A stretch of 64,000 nt of DNA, from positions 1-64,000 of the forward strand of contig NZ_JABSOE010000010.1 in NCBI RefSeq assembly GCF_013618865.1, in the 5' to 3' direction. Source of the stretch: Phocaeicola faecicola (GTDB lineage Bacteria; Bacteroidota; Bacteroidia; Bacteroidales; Bacteroidaceae). The position numbers were made by a program, and so were the translations under genes. The notes beneath the pieces are model-generated. The model saw only the letters and a program-made list of their open reading frames with translations. It was not told the origin of the DNA and did not search any database. Every line of letters begins with the position of its first letter. Positions within the stretch are counted from its first letter, which is position 1. Of the stretch, positions 17,545-26,967 are shown in pieces.

Positions 17545-18858
17545 ATGATATATAAAATTAACTGTTGGAAGAAATACCACTACATATACATATTGTTGCT
17601 GTTTTGGGGATGTATCTCCTTTTCCTGTAGGCTATCGGCCAACACCCCGGACAGTTTGGACAACTATTTTAAAAATTATATCTCTTCGGATACGCTGTTT
17701 GTCCGTTATTTACAGGAACAGCACATCAAAACCACTTTCCACAATGAGTTGGAACTGCTGACGAGCGGAAGAGAAAAGTTCGAACACCTGTTCCGTGAGA
17801 TAGAAAAAGCCAAGAAACACATTCATCTGGAATATTTTAACTTCCGGAATGACTCTATCGCCCGCGAGCTGTTTGAAATCCTCATCCGGAAATCCGAAGA
17901 AGGAGTCAAGGTCAGAGCCATGTTCGATGCCTTCGGAAACATGTCGAACAACCGCCCTCTGAGAAAAAAACACCTGAAGATACTCCGCGACAAAGGAATT
18001 GACATAAGGGTATTCGACCCGATCCGTTTTCCCTACATCAACCACGCATTCAGCCGTGATCATCAGAAGATTGTCGTCATCGACGGAAAAGTTGGCTACA
18101 CCGGAGGAATGAACATTGCCGATTATTACATCAACGGCCTGCCCAAGGTCGGTCAGTGGAGAGACATGCACGTGTGCATCAAAGGTCCGGCAGTGGAAGA
18201 ACTGCAGAAAGCCTTTCTGCACACCTGGAACAAAGAAACCAGACAGCACATCAACGGTCCGGAGTTTTTCCCTTTTACCGCAGCAGCCACACAGGCCGAC
18301 TCCACCCGGGGAAGCCAGGTAGCCATCGTGCAGCGGATACCGAAAGAGACCCCGGAAGCGATGCGGGATGCCTATATTGCAGCCATCAACTCCGCACGCC
18401 ATAAAATACAGATTATCAATCCGTACTTTACTCCGACGGCAAGCATACGCAAGGCATTGGAAAAGGCCATCAAGCGGGGAGTACGGGTAGACATCATGAT
18501 TCCGGGAAAATCGGACATTCCCTTTACGCCTGATGCCGCCCTCTACATCGCCAACTCACTCCGGAAGAAAGGAGCCCACATCTACATCTACAACGGAGGA
18601 TTTCATCATTCCAAAATCATGATGATAGACGAACGCTTCTGCACGGTAGGCAGTACCAACCTGAACAGCCGGAGCCTGAGATACGATTATGAAATCAATG
18701 CATTCATCCTCGACCTGCCGGTGACGGCCGAACTGACAGAGATTTTCCGCCAGGACAAGGCAGACAGCACCGTCCTTACCAAGGAAGAATACAAGAAACG
18801 CAGCATCAGGAAACGTATTTTAGGCTGGTTTGCCCATTTGTTTACTCCCGTTCTCTGA
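17545..18858 (+). CDS. Second cardiolipin synthase-like HKD protein
   Basis: The start at 17545 is chosen over an upstream frame beginning at 17470 because it places a single hydrophobic segment (YHYIYILLLFWGCISF) near the N-terminus. The 437-residue protein has two HKD motifs, HQKIVVID (followed by GKVGYTGGMN) and HSKIMMID (followed by GSTN). Instead of two membrane helices it has a signal-anchor or lipoprotein-like segment, so the catalytic part may face the periplasm. It may be a second cardiolipin synthase or a related phosphatidyltransferase. It ends with an amphipathic tail (FAHLFTPVL) like that of its divergent neighbour (VRLFAPLL), which supports a shared family. Confidence 0.85.
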   Translation: MIYKINCWKKYHYIYILLLFWGCISFSCRLSANTPDSLDNYFKNYISSDTLFVRYLQEQHIKTTFHNELELLTSGREKFEHLFREIEKAKKHIHLEYFNFRNDSIARELFEILIRKSEEGVKVRAMFDAFGNMSNNRPLRKKHLKILRDKGIDIRVFDPIRFPYINHAFSRDHQKIVVIDGKVGYTGGMNIADYYINGLPKVGQWRDMHVCIKGPAVEELQKAFLHTWNKETRQHINGPEFFPFTAAATQADSTRGSQVAIVQRIPKETPEAMRDAYIAAINSARHKIQIINPYFTPTASIRKALEKAIKRGVRVDIMIPGKSDIPFTPDAALYIANSLRKKGAHIYIYNGGFHHSKIMMIDERFCTVGSTNLNSRSLRYDYEINAFILDLPVTAELTEIFRQDKADSTVLTKEEYKKRSIRKRILGWFAHLFTPVL

Positions 18859-18915
18859 CATCGGCTCATAAAATATCTTTTCAGGACATCTGTTAGAAAG
18901 TACCACATTTTTTTG

Positions 18916-18923
18916 TATTTTTG
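18916..18923 (+). promoter_or_regulatory. Bacteroides -7 box for metF-holB
   Basis: TATTTTTG matches TAnnTTTG, 42 bases before the metF start codon. Confidence 0.5.
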
Positions 18924-18965
18924 CGAAAGTGCAATTAAAATTCAAACAGATACAAAGATAACGAA

Positions 18966-19919
18966 ATGAGAGTAATCGATTTAATCACATCACGACCTGA
19001 GCCTATGTTCTCTTTTGAACTGCTTCCGCCTATTAAAGGAACAGACATAGAGAAGCTCTATCAGGATATTGAGACTTTGAGGCCGTTCAACCCACAATAT
19101 ATCAATATAACCACCCACCGCAGTGAATACGTATATATGCCCCTGCCCGACGGACAGTTCGAACGCCGACGGATCCGCCGCCGTCCGGGAACGGTAGCCG
19201 TAGCGGCTGCCATCAAAAACCGCTATGACATTACGGTGGTACCTCATCTGCTGTGCAGCGGATTTACTCAGGAAGATACGGAATACATGCTCCTCGACCT
19301 GCAGTTCTTAGGCATCACCGACCTGCTGATTCTCCGGGGAGACAAGGCCAAGCACGAATCTTCCTTTGTTCCGGAACCGGGAGGACATGCACATGCTCTC
19401 GACCTGGAACGGCAGGTGAACGACTTCAACCGGGGGGTGTTCATCGACGGTTCTCCCATCAAGGCACCGCTTCATCCTTTCAGCTACGGAGTAGCCTGCT
19501 ACCCGGAAAAGCACGAAGAGGCCCCCAACATGGACATGGACATCATGTACCTGAAGCAGAAGGTAGAAGCCGGAGCGGAATATGCCGTTACCCAGATGTT
19601 CTTTGACAACCGCCGCTACCTGGAGTTTGTGAAACGGGTACGGGAAGAGGGTATCCACATCCCTATCATCCCCGGAATCAAGCCTTTCAGCAAACTGTCA
19701 CAGTTGAGCGTCATTCCGAAGACCTTCAAGGTCGACCTGCCGATGGAGCTGGCTGCCGAAGCGGTAAAATGCAAGGACGACAGTCAGGCCAAGCAACTGG
19801 GTATCGAATGGTGTATCCACCAGTGCCGTGAACTGATGGCCCAGGGAGTTCCCAGTCTTCACTTCTACACGGTAGGAGCGGTAGACAGCGTAAAACAAGT
19901 AGCCGAAAAAATTTTCTGA
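18966..19919 (+). CDS. metF: Methylenetetrahydrofolate reductase
   Basis: Reduces 5,10-methylene-THF to 5-methyl-THF with FAD, supplying methyl groups for methionine. The 317-residue TIM-barrel protein has the N-terminal FSFELLPP with the catalytic Glu, the ITTHRS strand, LILRGD, and the AGAEYAVTQMFFDN segment typical of MetF. Its stop codon is followed by the holB start after one base, so the two are co-transcribed. Confidence 0.95.
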   Translation: MRVIDLITSRPEPMFSFELLPPIKGTDIEKLYQDIETLRPFNPQYINITTHRSEYVYMPLPDGQFERRRIRRRPGTVAVAAAIKNRYDITVVPHLLCSGFTQEDTEYMLLDLQFLGITDLLILRGDKAKHESSFVPEPGGHAHALDLERQVNDFNRGVFIDGSPIKAPLHPFSYGVACYPEKHEEAPNMDMDIMYLKQKVEAGAEYAVTQMFFDNRRYLEFVKRVREEGIHIPIIPGIKPFSKLSQLSVIPKTFKVDLPMELAAEAVKCKDDSQAKQLGIEWCIHQCRELMAQGVPSLHFYTVGAVDSVKQVAEKIF

Positions 19920-19920
19920 T

Positions 19921-21048
19921 ATGTTATTGCAAGATGTCATCGGTCAACATAAAGTAAAAGAGATCCTCCTTTCCATGTTACGTGAGCAGCGAGTTCCTCA
20001 CGCTATCATGCTGTGCGGAGCCGAAGGTACCGGAAAGATGCCTTTGGCACTGGCTTTCGCAACCCTGCTGTGTTGTGAAAACCCGCAGCACGACGATGCC
20101 TGCGGACAATGCCCCTCGTGCGTGAAAATGAGAAAACTCGTACATCCGGATGTACATTTTGCCTTTCCTGTCATCAGGAAAAAGCCCGGACGCCCCGTGG
20201 TTTCCGACGATTGGATAGAGCCCTGGAGACAGATGCTGACAGAATCTCCTTACTTCTCCCTTTCCCAATGGATGCAGCGCATTGAAGCGGGAAATGCGCA
20301 ACCCGGCATTTTTGTGGACGAAAGCGATGAGATTTACCGGAAACTGTCGCTCAAGGCCTCGCAGGGAGACCGGAAGATCATGATTATCTGGCAGCCGGAA
20401 AAAATGAACGCGGAATGCGCCAACAAGTTATTGAAACTTCTGGAAGAGCCTCCCAAGGGCACCGTCTTTCTGATGGTGACGGAAGAACCCGACATGGTAC
20501 TTCCCACACTGGTAAGCCGTATGCAGCGCATCAACATCCCCTTACTGGAAGAAAGCGACCTGAGCCAGATGCTCGAAAAGCGGTACATGCTCCCCCCCAC
20601 TGATGCAGCCGATATCGCACACCGTTCGGAGGGAAGTGTACTGAAAGCCCTGGAGACCATCCATACGCACGAAGAAAACAATATCTTCTTCGACCTGTTT
20701 GTCTCACTGATGCGCCTTGCCTATGCCAGACAGATCAAAGAAATGAAAGCCTGGAGCGAGCAGCTGGCCGGAATGGGAAGAGAAAAGCAAAAGCGCTTTT
20801 TATCCTACTGCCAGCACATGCTGCGCGAGAACTTTATCTACAACTTCAGGCAAAAAGACATGAACTACCTGTCGGTTTCCGAACAGCAGTTTGCTGTCAG
20901 GTTCGCCCCTTTCATCAACGAAAGGAACGTGATAGGTATTCTGACCGAAATCGAACTGGCTCAAAGACACATTGAGCAGAATGCCAATGCCAAATTTGTA
21001 TTCTTCGATTTCTCACTGAAAATGATTGTATTACTAAAGCAACCTTAA
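19921..21048 (+). CDS. holB: DNA polymerase III delta prime subunit
   Basis: Part of the clamp loader. The 375-residue protein has a degenerate Walker A (GAEGTGKM, where the usual Ser/Thr after Lys is Met), as expected for a delta prime that does not hydrolyse ATP. Four cysteines (CCENPQHDDACGQCPSC region, about 44-60) form the zinc module. Residues about 160-200 hold a LLKLLEEPP segment and an SRMQR finger-like motif. It starts one base after metF and lies 83 bases before the PSP1 gene. Confidence 0.92.
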   Translation: MLLQDVIGQHKVKEILLSMLREQRVPHAIMLCGAEGTGKMPLALAFATLLCCENPQHDDACGQCPSCVKMRKLVHPDVHFAFPVIRKKPGRPVVSDDWIEPWRQMLTESPYFSLSQWMQRIEAGNAQPGIFVDESDEIYRKLSLKASQGDRKIMIIWQPEKMNAECANKLLKLLEEPPKGTVFLMVTEEPDMVLPTLVSRMQRINIPLLEESDLSQMLEKRYMLPPTDAADIAHRSEGSVLKALETIHTHEENNIFFDLFVSLMRLAYARQIKEMKAWSEQLAGMGREKQKRFLSYCQHMLRENFIYNFRQKDMNYLSVSEQQFAVRFAPFINERNVIGILTEIELAQRHIEQNANAKFVFFDFSLKMIVLLKQP

Positions 21049-21131
21049 TATAAACCTAATATAAAGAATATCCTCCGGGGCCTGCCGATACGAAGCGACG
21101 GACCGGAGAGTCTGCATAAAAAATAATATAT

Positions 21132-22571
21132 ATGAGTAAGTTCCTGCTGAAAAACGGAAGTGGAAGTCTGTCCTGCAAAGGCTGTGGCAGACAGAACAAC
21201 AAATTAAATACATACGACTGGCTGGCAGACATTCCTGCCGATCCGGAAGAACAAGATATGGTGGAAGTGCAGTTCAAGAATACCCGAAAGGGATATTACA
21301 AGAACAGCAACCGTCTGAAACTGGAAAAAGGGGATATCGTGGCTGTAGAAGCCAGTCCCGGTCATGACATCGGAACCGTCACTCTGACCGGACGGCTGGT
21401 GTTGCTGCAGATGAAGAAAAGCGGCATGAAACCGGACGCTGAAATCAAGCGTGTCTACCGTAAGGCCAAACCGGTGGACCTGGAGAAATACGAGGAAGCC
21501 AAGAGCCGCGAACATTCCACCATGATCCGCTCCAGACAGATTGCGGCCGACCTGGGTCTGCAGATGAAAATCGGTGACGTGGAATATCAGGGAGACGGCA
21601 ACAAAGCCATCTTCTACTACATTGCCGACGAGCGTGTGGACTTCCGTCAGCTTATCAAGGTGCTTGCCGAAGCCTTCCGGGTCCGTATCGAGATGAAACA
21701 GATCGGAGCGCGTCAGGAAGCCGGCCGTATCGGAGGTATCGGTCCTTGCGGACGCGAGCTGTGCTGTGCTACCTGGATGACCAGTTTCGTATCGGTTTCA
21801 ACCAGTGCGGCAAGATATCAGGACATTTCACTGAATCCGCAGAAACTCGCCGGACAGTGTGCCAAGCTGAAATGTTGCCTCAATTATGAAATCGATGCAT
21901 ACGTAGAATGCCAGAAGCGCTTGCCAAGCAAGGAAATCACGCTGGAAACACAGGATGCGACTTATTTCTACTTCAAGGCAGACATTCTGAAGGGAGTCAT
22001 CACCTATTCTACCGACAAGAACTTCCTGGCCAATGAGGCAACCATTACTGCCCGCCGTGCCTTTGAAATCATCAACATGAACAAACGGGGTGAGAAACCG
22101 GAAAAACTTCAGGACGACGGACATACTGAGACCAAGCAGTCGAAGGACTTGCTGGAGCAGGAAAGCCTGACCCGTTTCGACAAGAACAAGGCAAGCAAGA
22201 ACCGGAAAAAGAAAAAAGGAGAAAAGCCAAATGCTCCGGGCGTGAAGAACGAGAAAAAGAACGGAGAAAAGAAAAAAGGAGGAAATAACGAGCCTCAGCA
22301 CAAAGAAGTGAACGGTGTTTCTCCGGAAGCTGAAAAGACGAATCAGCCCGCAAAGAACGAAAAACCGGTCAAGGCAGAAAATGCCAAGCGTCCCCCTGTT
22401 GCCTCGGAAAACGGCAATGCACCGCGTCCTGCCGCACGACAGGAAAACAAGAAGAACAACGGAGGAAAGAACAACCGCAACTTCAACCGGAAACCGGCCA
22501 ATGAGCAGGCTGGAGATAAAAAGCCGGCCGGTCCTAAGGCCGTAGCAGAAAAAGAACAGCCTATTTCCTGA
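21132..22571 (+). CDS. PSP1-domain protein (YaaT/RicT-like)
   Basis: The 479-residue protein has a PSP1 C-terminal domain (about 80-240) with conserved cysteine pairs, GPCGRELCC and AKLKCCLNYE, which in YaaT/RicT relatives bind an iron-sulphur cluster. Residues 320-479 are low-complexity and highly basic, rich in Lys, Asn and Glu, unlike the short B. subtilis protein. Its place between holB and gldH matches the common Bacteroidetes order. A role in RNA processing has been shown for B. subtilis relatives; here it is only inferred. Confidence 0.88.
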   Translation: MSKFLLKNGSGSLSCKGCGRQNNKLNTYDWLADIPADPEEQDMVEVQFKNTRKGYYKNSNRLKLEKGDIVAVEASPGHDIGTVTLTGRLVLLQMKKSGMKPDAEIKRVYRKAKPVDLEKYEEAKSREHSTMIRSRQIAADLGLQMKIGDVEYQGDGNKAIFYYIADERVDFRQLIKVLAEAFRVRIEMKQIGARQEAGRIGGIGPCGRELCCATWMTSFVSVSTSAARYQDISLNPQKLAGQCAKLKCCLNYEIDAYVECQKRLPSKEITLETQDATYFYFKADILKGVITYSTDKNFLANEATITARRAFEIINMNKRGEKPEKLQDDGHTETKQSKDLLEQESLTRFDKNKASKNRKKKKGEKPNAPGVKNEKKNGEKKKGGNNEPQHKEVNGVSPEAEKTNQPAKNEKPVKAENAKRPPVASENGNAPRPAARQENKKNNGGKNNRNFNRKPANEQAGDKKPAGPKAVAEKEQPIS

Positions 22572-22638
22572 TTACTTTACAATTTCTGTCTGATACATCA
22601 CCTGTATCAGGCAGAAATGATATGTCATCCCACTGAGT

Positions 22639-23187
22639 ATGTATAACGTTTTTCATTTTTTTACCCGACACTTACGGTCACTGTCCGTATGCATCTGCCT
22701 GTGCAGTCTGCTGATAATCATGACAAGCGGCTGTCAGCCTTCTCCCCAATACCACTCGTACCAGCAGGTCGGTCCATCGTGGGAAAATAAAGATATGCTT
22801 TCTTTCCAGCTTCCCCACTCACTTACGCTTCCCGGCACCTATTCGCTGGAAATCGATATCCGGCACACCATACGCTATCCTTACCGTGACATCTGGCTCG
22901 CCTTGAGCCGTCCGGCACAGCCCGATCTGCCTGCAGATACCTTTCATCTGTATCTGTCGGACGAGGAAGGCAACTGGAAGGGCAATGGAAAGACACTGAT
23001 TCAGTACGTACAGACTGTCGGTACCATCCGCCTGCAGGAGACCGATTCCATTCTCCAGCTTATCCACCTCATGAAAGAGAATCCGCTGGAAGAAGTCAGT
23101 GACATCGGTATCTGCCTCTTACCCCTCACGGGAAGCATCGATACGCAGAAAGACGAAAAGCAGGATGGTGAATCCCCACAGGGATGA
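22639..23187 (+). CDS. gldH: GldH-like lipoprotein
   Basis: The 182-residue protein has a lipoprotein signal ending MTSGC (Cys32) and a beta-rich domain (about 50-165) typical of GldH. GldH is needed for gliding in Flavobacterium, but it is also present in non-gliding Bacteroides, where its role is not settled. It follows PSP1 by 67 bases. Its last 69 bases overlap, tail to tail, with the 3' end of rodA on the other strand, so the acidic, Asp/Glu/Gln-rich C-terminus is encoded opposite RodA. Confidence 0.85.
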   Translation: MYNVFHFFTRHLRSLSVCICLCSLLIIMTSGCQPSPQYHSYQQVGPSWENKDMLSFQLPHSLTLPGTYSLEIDIRHTIRYPYRDIWLALSRPAQPDLPADTFHLYLSDEEGNWKGNGKTLIQYVQTVGTIRLQETDSILQLIHLMKENPLEEVSDIGICLLPLTGSIDTQKDEKQDGESPQG

Positions 23188-24579
23188 TCCTCCATAACTG
23201 AAGAAAGGCAAGGGAATACCGATTACAGGAGTAAGTCCCAATACCATCCCCACATTGACAAACAGGTGGAAGAAAAAGACACTCAGCACACAGTATCCGT
23301 ACACCCTGCCAGAGCGGGAACTCTGCCGCTCGGCCAGCCAGATCAGGCGCCAGATGAAAACCGAGAACAAAAGAATGACAGCAGATGCTCCTACGAAACC
23401 CTGCTCCTCACCCACCGTACAGAAGATAAAGTCGGTATCCTGTTCCGGCACATATTTCAGTTTGGTCTGGGTACCGTTCAGAAAACCTTTTCCCAGGAAA
23501 CCGCCCGAACCGATGGCAATCTTACTCTGGTTGACATTATAGCCCGCTCCCGTCGGATCGTCCTCCATACCCAGCAGCACCTTGATTCTCACCTGCTGAT
23601 GCGGCTCCAGCACATCATTAAAGACATAATCGGCCGAATAGAAAAAGCCTACAGAGCCCAGGGCAAAAAACAGGATATACAGATAGCTCCGGAGTCTTTC
23701 CCTCAGGAAGAGATAAACCAGGTAGATGCACAATGCCAGAAAGACAAACGCCTGCAAGACGGCCACGTCGTAAGGAATTACGTACAACGAGAACAGAACT
23801 CCCAGCAATATGGTACCAAGGCCTGCCAGCAGGATATAACCGAAAGCACGACTGTAATTCTTTCCGTAGGCCTTCACCAGCAAGGCCGAGAAGATAACAA
23901 TCAGGGTCATCACCGAGAAATCGCCCCACGAGGTACATTCGTCGGGCATCATGACCTCACTGAAACGGATACCCACAATAAAATAGACTACCGCACAAAT
24001 ACCGGAGAACAATACCGCTCCGGTCATTCCCTCCCGGTACAACACCAGGAAAAAGGAAAGATACACCAGTGCAGAACCCGTCTCCTTCTGACACACAATC
24101 AGCACCATCGGTACCAGAATGATTCCCAATGCCATCATCAGGTTCTTTCCCTTCTCCATCGAAAAGGTATATTCACCGATATACTTGGCAAGTGCCAGGG
24201 CCGTAGCAAACTTGGCAAATTCGGCAGGCTGCAGACTCACCGGTCCCAGCACGATCCACGAACGCGACCCCTTGATTTCATGAGGATTGAAGATGGTTCC
24301 GAACAGCAGAAGCAATAAGATGCCATAAATCAGATAGGCATAAGTATCATAGAAGCGCTCCTCAATCATCAGCAGCACGAAGCCCAGACCGAAGGAACAC
24401 CCGATCCACATCAACTGCTTTCCGGCACGGGTAGACAGACTGAAGAAATCAGGGTCACCGTAGTCGTAGCTGGCTCCACAGATACTGAGCCAGCCACACA
24501 TGACCAGTATGACATACAATGCAATCGTCCACCAGTCCACCGTCTTCCATATACTATCTTTCCTGTAAGCCATAATCAA
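23119..24579 (-). CDS. rodA: Rod shape-determining protein RodA (SEDS glycosyltransferase)
   Basis: A SEDS-family peptidoglycan polymerase of 486 residues with about 10-12 membrane helices. It carries the family blocks KGSRSWIVLGPVSLQPAEF, QPDTDFIF-like EQDTDFIF, VGEEQGFVG and the C-terminal GIPLPFFSYGGSS. It works with PBP2 in side-wall elongation. It overlaps the PBP2 gene by 26 bases and ends inside gldH. An extended middle section (about 270-320) makes it longer than E. coli RodA (370 residues). Confidence 0.93.
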   Translation of the reverse strand: MIMAYRKDSIWKTVDWWTIALYVILVMCGWLSICGASYDYGDPDFFSLSTRAGKQLMWIGCSFGLGFVLLMIEERFYDTYAYLIYGILLLLLFGTIFNPHEIKGSRSWIVLGPVSLQPAEFAKFATALALAKYIGEYTFSMEKGKNLMMALGIILVPMVLIVCQKETGSALVYLSFFLVLYREGMTGAVLFSGICAVVYFIVGIRFSEVMMPDECTSWGDFSVMTLIVIFSALLVKAYGKNYSRAFGYILLAGLGTILLGVLFSLYVIPYDVAVLQAFVFLALCIYLVYLFLRERLRSYLYILFFALGSVGFFYSADYVFNDVLEPHQQVRIKVLLGMEDDPTGAGYNVNQSKIAIGSGGFLGKGFLNGTQTKLKYVPEQDTDFIFCTVGEEQGFVGASAVILLFSVFIWRLIWLAERQSSRSGRVYGYCVLSVFFFHLFVNVGMVLGLTPVIGIPLPFFSYGGSSLWGFTILLFVFLRIDASREG

Positions 24580-26404
24580 TTCTTCTTTTCTGAATATCCG
24601 TAGCCAATACCTCGTCTTCCGGGCTGAGTTTTCCCTTTAAATACTGTTCAATCATCAGACGGCCGATAGGAACCCCGTACGTAGCTCCCCATCCTCCGTT
24701 TTCCACATACACCGCAATGGCGATTTTAGGGTTGTTCATCGGAGCAAATCCCATGAATGCCGAATGGTCCTTTCCATGGTTCTGGGCCGTTCCCGTCTTG
24801 CCGCACACCTCAATGTCCGGCAAATTCGCCATCCGGCAGGTACCTCCCGTCACAGCGGCCCTCATGCCCTGCACCACTTCATCGTAATGACTGGCATCCA
24901 CCTTGGTATACCGGCGCTGGGTATACAGCGAATCAAGAGCCTCTCCTTCCACCTTTTTCACCACATGAGGTGTCACGAAATATCCTCGGTTGGCAATGGT
25001 CGCCCCCAGATTGGCAATCTGAAGAGGAGTTGCCGTCACCTCACCCTGTCCGATAGAGATACTGATGACAGTCAGCCCGTTCCAGGACCCGCGATACGCC
25101 TTATCATAAAAATTCGCATTCGGAATCATTCCACGCTTCTCACCGGGAAGGTCGATGCCCAGCGTATAGCCGAAGCCCATCGAAACCATGTAATCACGCC
25201 AGGTATTCATGGCCTTCTGCACCGTACCGTATTTCTGGCGTGCCCCGATCATATAATACAGTCCCCAACAGAAATAACCGTTGCAGGAAGTCGCAATGGC
25301 AGGCACCAAAGACAAAGGCGAAGGGTGTCCGTGACAACCCACATGCAGTCCCTTATACGAAAATCCCCCGAAACAAGGATAACTGGTACCCGTATTGATA
25401 ATCCCTTCCTGAAGGAAGGTCAGCGCCTGAGTCGTCTTGAACGTCGATCCGGGAGGATAAGTACCCATAATTGCCCGGTTCAGCAACGGCTTCCAGGGAT
25501 CGCGTGCCATTTCATTGTGATTCTTTCCCCGGTTTCGTCCAATCATCATATGAGGGTCGTAAGAAGGCGAAGACACCATGCAGAGCACCTCTCCCGTCTC
25601 CGGTTCGATAGCCACGATACTTCCGATTTTTCCTTCCAGCAGACGCTCACCCAACATCTGCAAGTCGATATCCAGACTCAAAACCAGGTTCTTTCCCGGG
25701 ACGGAAGGCTTGTCGAACTTTCCGTTCATATAATTTCCCTGTATTCTTCCGTGAGCATCCCGCAGCAGTACCTCTACCCCTTTTTCACCGCGCAACTGCT
25801 TTTCGTACGACCGCTCCACTCCCAGTTTCCCGATGAAGTCTCCCGGCAGGTAATACTCATCGTCCTCCATTTCCGACTTCGAGACTTCCGCAATATCCCC
25901 CAGGATATGGGCCCCCGCATTGTAATTATACTGACGGATGGTACGCCGCTGAATGTAAAAGCCCGGAAATTTGAACAGTTTTTCCTGAAAGACCCCACAG
26001 TCTTCGGCCGAGAGCTGGGTCATGAACACCTGATTCGTATAAGGAGAATACCCCGGGTTCAGCCGCCGGTTTTTCATGTCCCGGAAACGGTTGCGGACAA
26101 ACTCCGGCGTAAGGTTCAGGGTCTGGCACAAATCGGCCGTATCCAGACTCACCATCTCCTTCATGACCACCGTAATGTCATATGCCGGCTGATTGTACAC
26201 CAGCAAACGGTCGTTGCGGTCGTAAATCACCCCTCGGCTGGGATACTGTATTTTCTTCAGGAAAGCATTACTGTCGGCATTCTTCTTATAATCATCGCTC
26301 ATGATTTGCAGGAAGAACAGCCGCACGATGAACAGGAGAGCGACGAAGAACACGGCCCCCCCGATGACATATCTTCTTTTTACCAGATCATAGTTTCTGT
26401 CCAC
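24554..26404 (-). CDS. mrdA: Penicillin-binding protein 2 (elongation transpeptidase)
   Basis: The 616-residue class B PBP has one N-terminal membrane anchor (about 13-34), a pedestal domain and a transpeptidase domain with the three active-site motifs STFK (Ser320, Lys323), SCN (373-375) and KTG (536-538). It cross-links side-wall peptidoglycan. The start codon is GTG at 26404, sharing one base with the mreD stop (TAGTG). A GGAGG sequence inside the last mreD codons serves as the ribosome-binding site, so translation is coupled. Confidence 0.95.
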   Translation of the reverse strand: MDRNYDLVKRRYVIGGAVFFVALLFIVRLFFLQIMSDDYKKNADSNAFLKKIQYPSRGVIYDRNDRLLVYNQPAYDITVVMKEMVSLDTADLCQTLNLTPEFVRNRFRDMKNRRLNPGYSPYTNQVFMTQLSAEDCGVFQEKLFKFPGFYIQRRTIRQYNYNAGAHILGDIAEVSKSEMEDDEYYLPGDFIGKLGVERSYEKQLRGEKGVEVLLRDAHGRIQGNYMNGKFDKPSVPGKNLVLSLDIDLQMLGERLLEGKIGSIVAIEPETGEVLCMVSSPSYDPHMMIGRNRGKNHNEMARDPWKPLLNRAIMGTYPPGSTFKTTQALTFLQEGIINTGTSYPCFGGFSYKGLHVGCHGHPSPLSLVPAIATSCNGYFCWGLYYMIGARQKYGTVQKAMNTWRDYMVSMGFGYTLGIDLPGEKRGMIPNANFYDKAYRGSWNGLTVISISIGQGEVTATPLQIANLGATIANRGYFVTPHVVKKVEGEALDSLYTQRRYTKVDASHYDEVVQGMRAAVTGGTCRMANLPDIEVCGKTGTAQNHGKDHSAFMGFAPMNNPKIAIAVYVENGGWGATYGVPIGRLMIEQYLKGKLSPEDEVLATDIQKRRIDYGLQER

Positions 26405-26904
26405 TATCTTTTCCTCCTAGCCATATCAACACATACCACACAGATTACCGTCACGCACACATCCGAGAGAATCTTCCACAGCAGGTTCTTCATCTGCCAC
26501 AGTGAGAAAGCATCGATCAGATGCAGCAGCGTGATGTGAATAAAGACACAACTGATGACGTATCGCAGAAAAGGCGAGGTTCCCATCGTACGCATGCCCG
26601 GAGCATAATCTTCCGTCATTCCCCGCAGCGTCTGCATACGCAGCAGTCCGTTACGGACAAAAGCCAGAAACGTACTGGCCGCCGCATTCATTCCCGGAGT
26701 ATTACTGAAAATATCCACGCACAGCCCCAGGAAAAAAGCCTGCAACATCAGTTGTTTGCGGGAAGTCTCCGTGCGCTGCATCAGTATAAAGTACACATAC
26801 AGTACCGGAGTCGCATAACCGGATATATGCACCCGGTTGAGCACCAGCACTTGCAGCAATAAGAAAAAGACAAACCAGGCAGAACGATATACTAACTGTA
26901 TCAT
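26404..26904 (-). CDS. mreD: Rod shape-determining protein MreD
   Basis: The 166-residue protein is nearly all membrane helix (about five or six) and sits in the usual place between mreC and PBP2. MreD is an inner-membrane partner of MreC in the elongasome. It follows mreC by 63 bases. The family is poorly conserved, so the call rests on length, hydrophobicity and order. The C-terminal MARRKR is encoded by the same bases that give the PBP2 ribosome-binding site. Confidence 0.85.
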   Translation of the reverse strand: MIQLVYRSAWFVFFLLLQVLVLNRVHISGYATPVLYVYFILMQRTETSRKQLMLQAFFLGLCVDIFSNTPGMNAAASTFLAFVRNGLLRMQTLRGMTEDYAPGMRTMGTSPFLRYVISCVFIHITLLHLIDAFSLWQMKNLLWKILSDVCVTVICVVCVDMARRKR

Positions 26905-26967
26905 AAAAGTTCACACTAAACGTCAATAAAACTCCCGGCACGGTTCAGTCGCCACCGGACACACACA

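Noticed and set aside
24764-26539. 591-codon open frame antisense to PBP2
   Set aside because: It has no recognisable domain, reads His/Arg/Thr-rich as a reverse-frame shadow, and the opposite strand encodes a clear PBP2.
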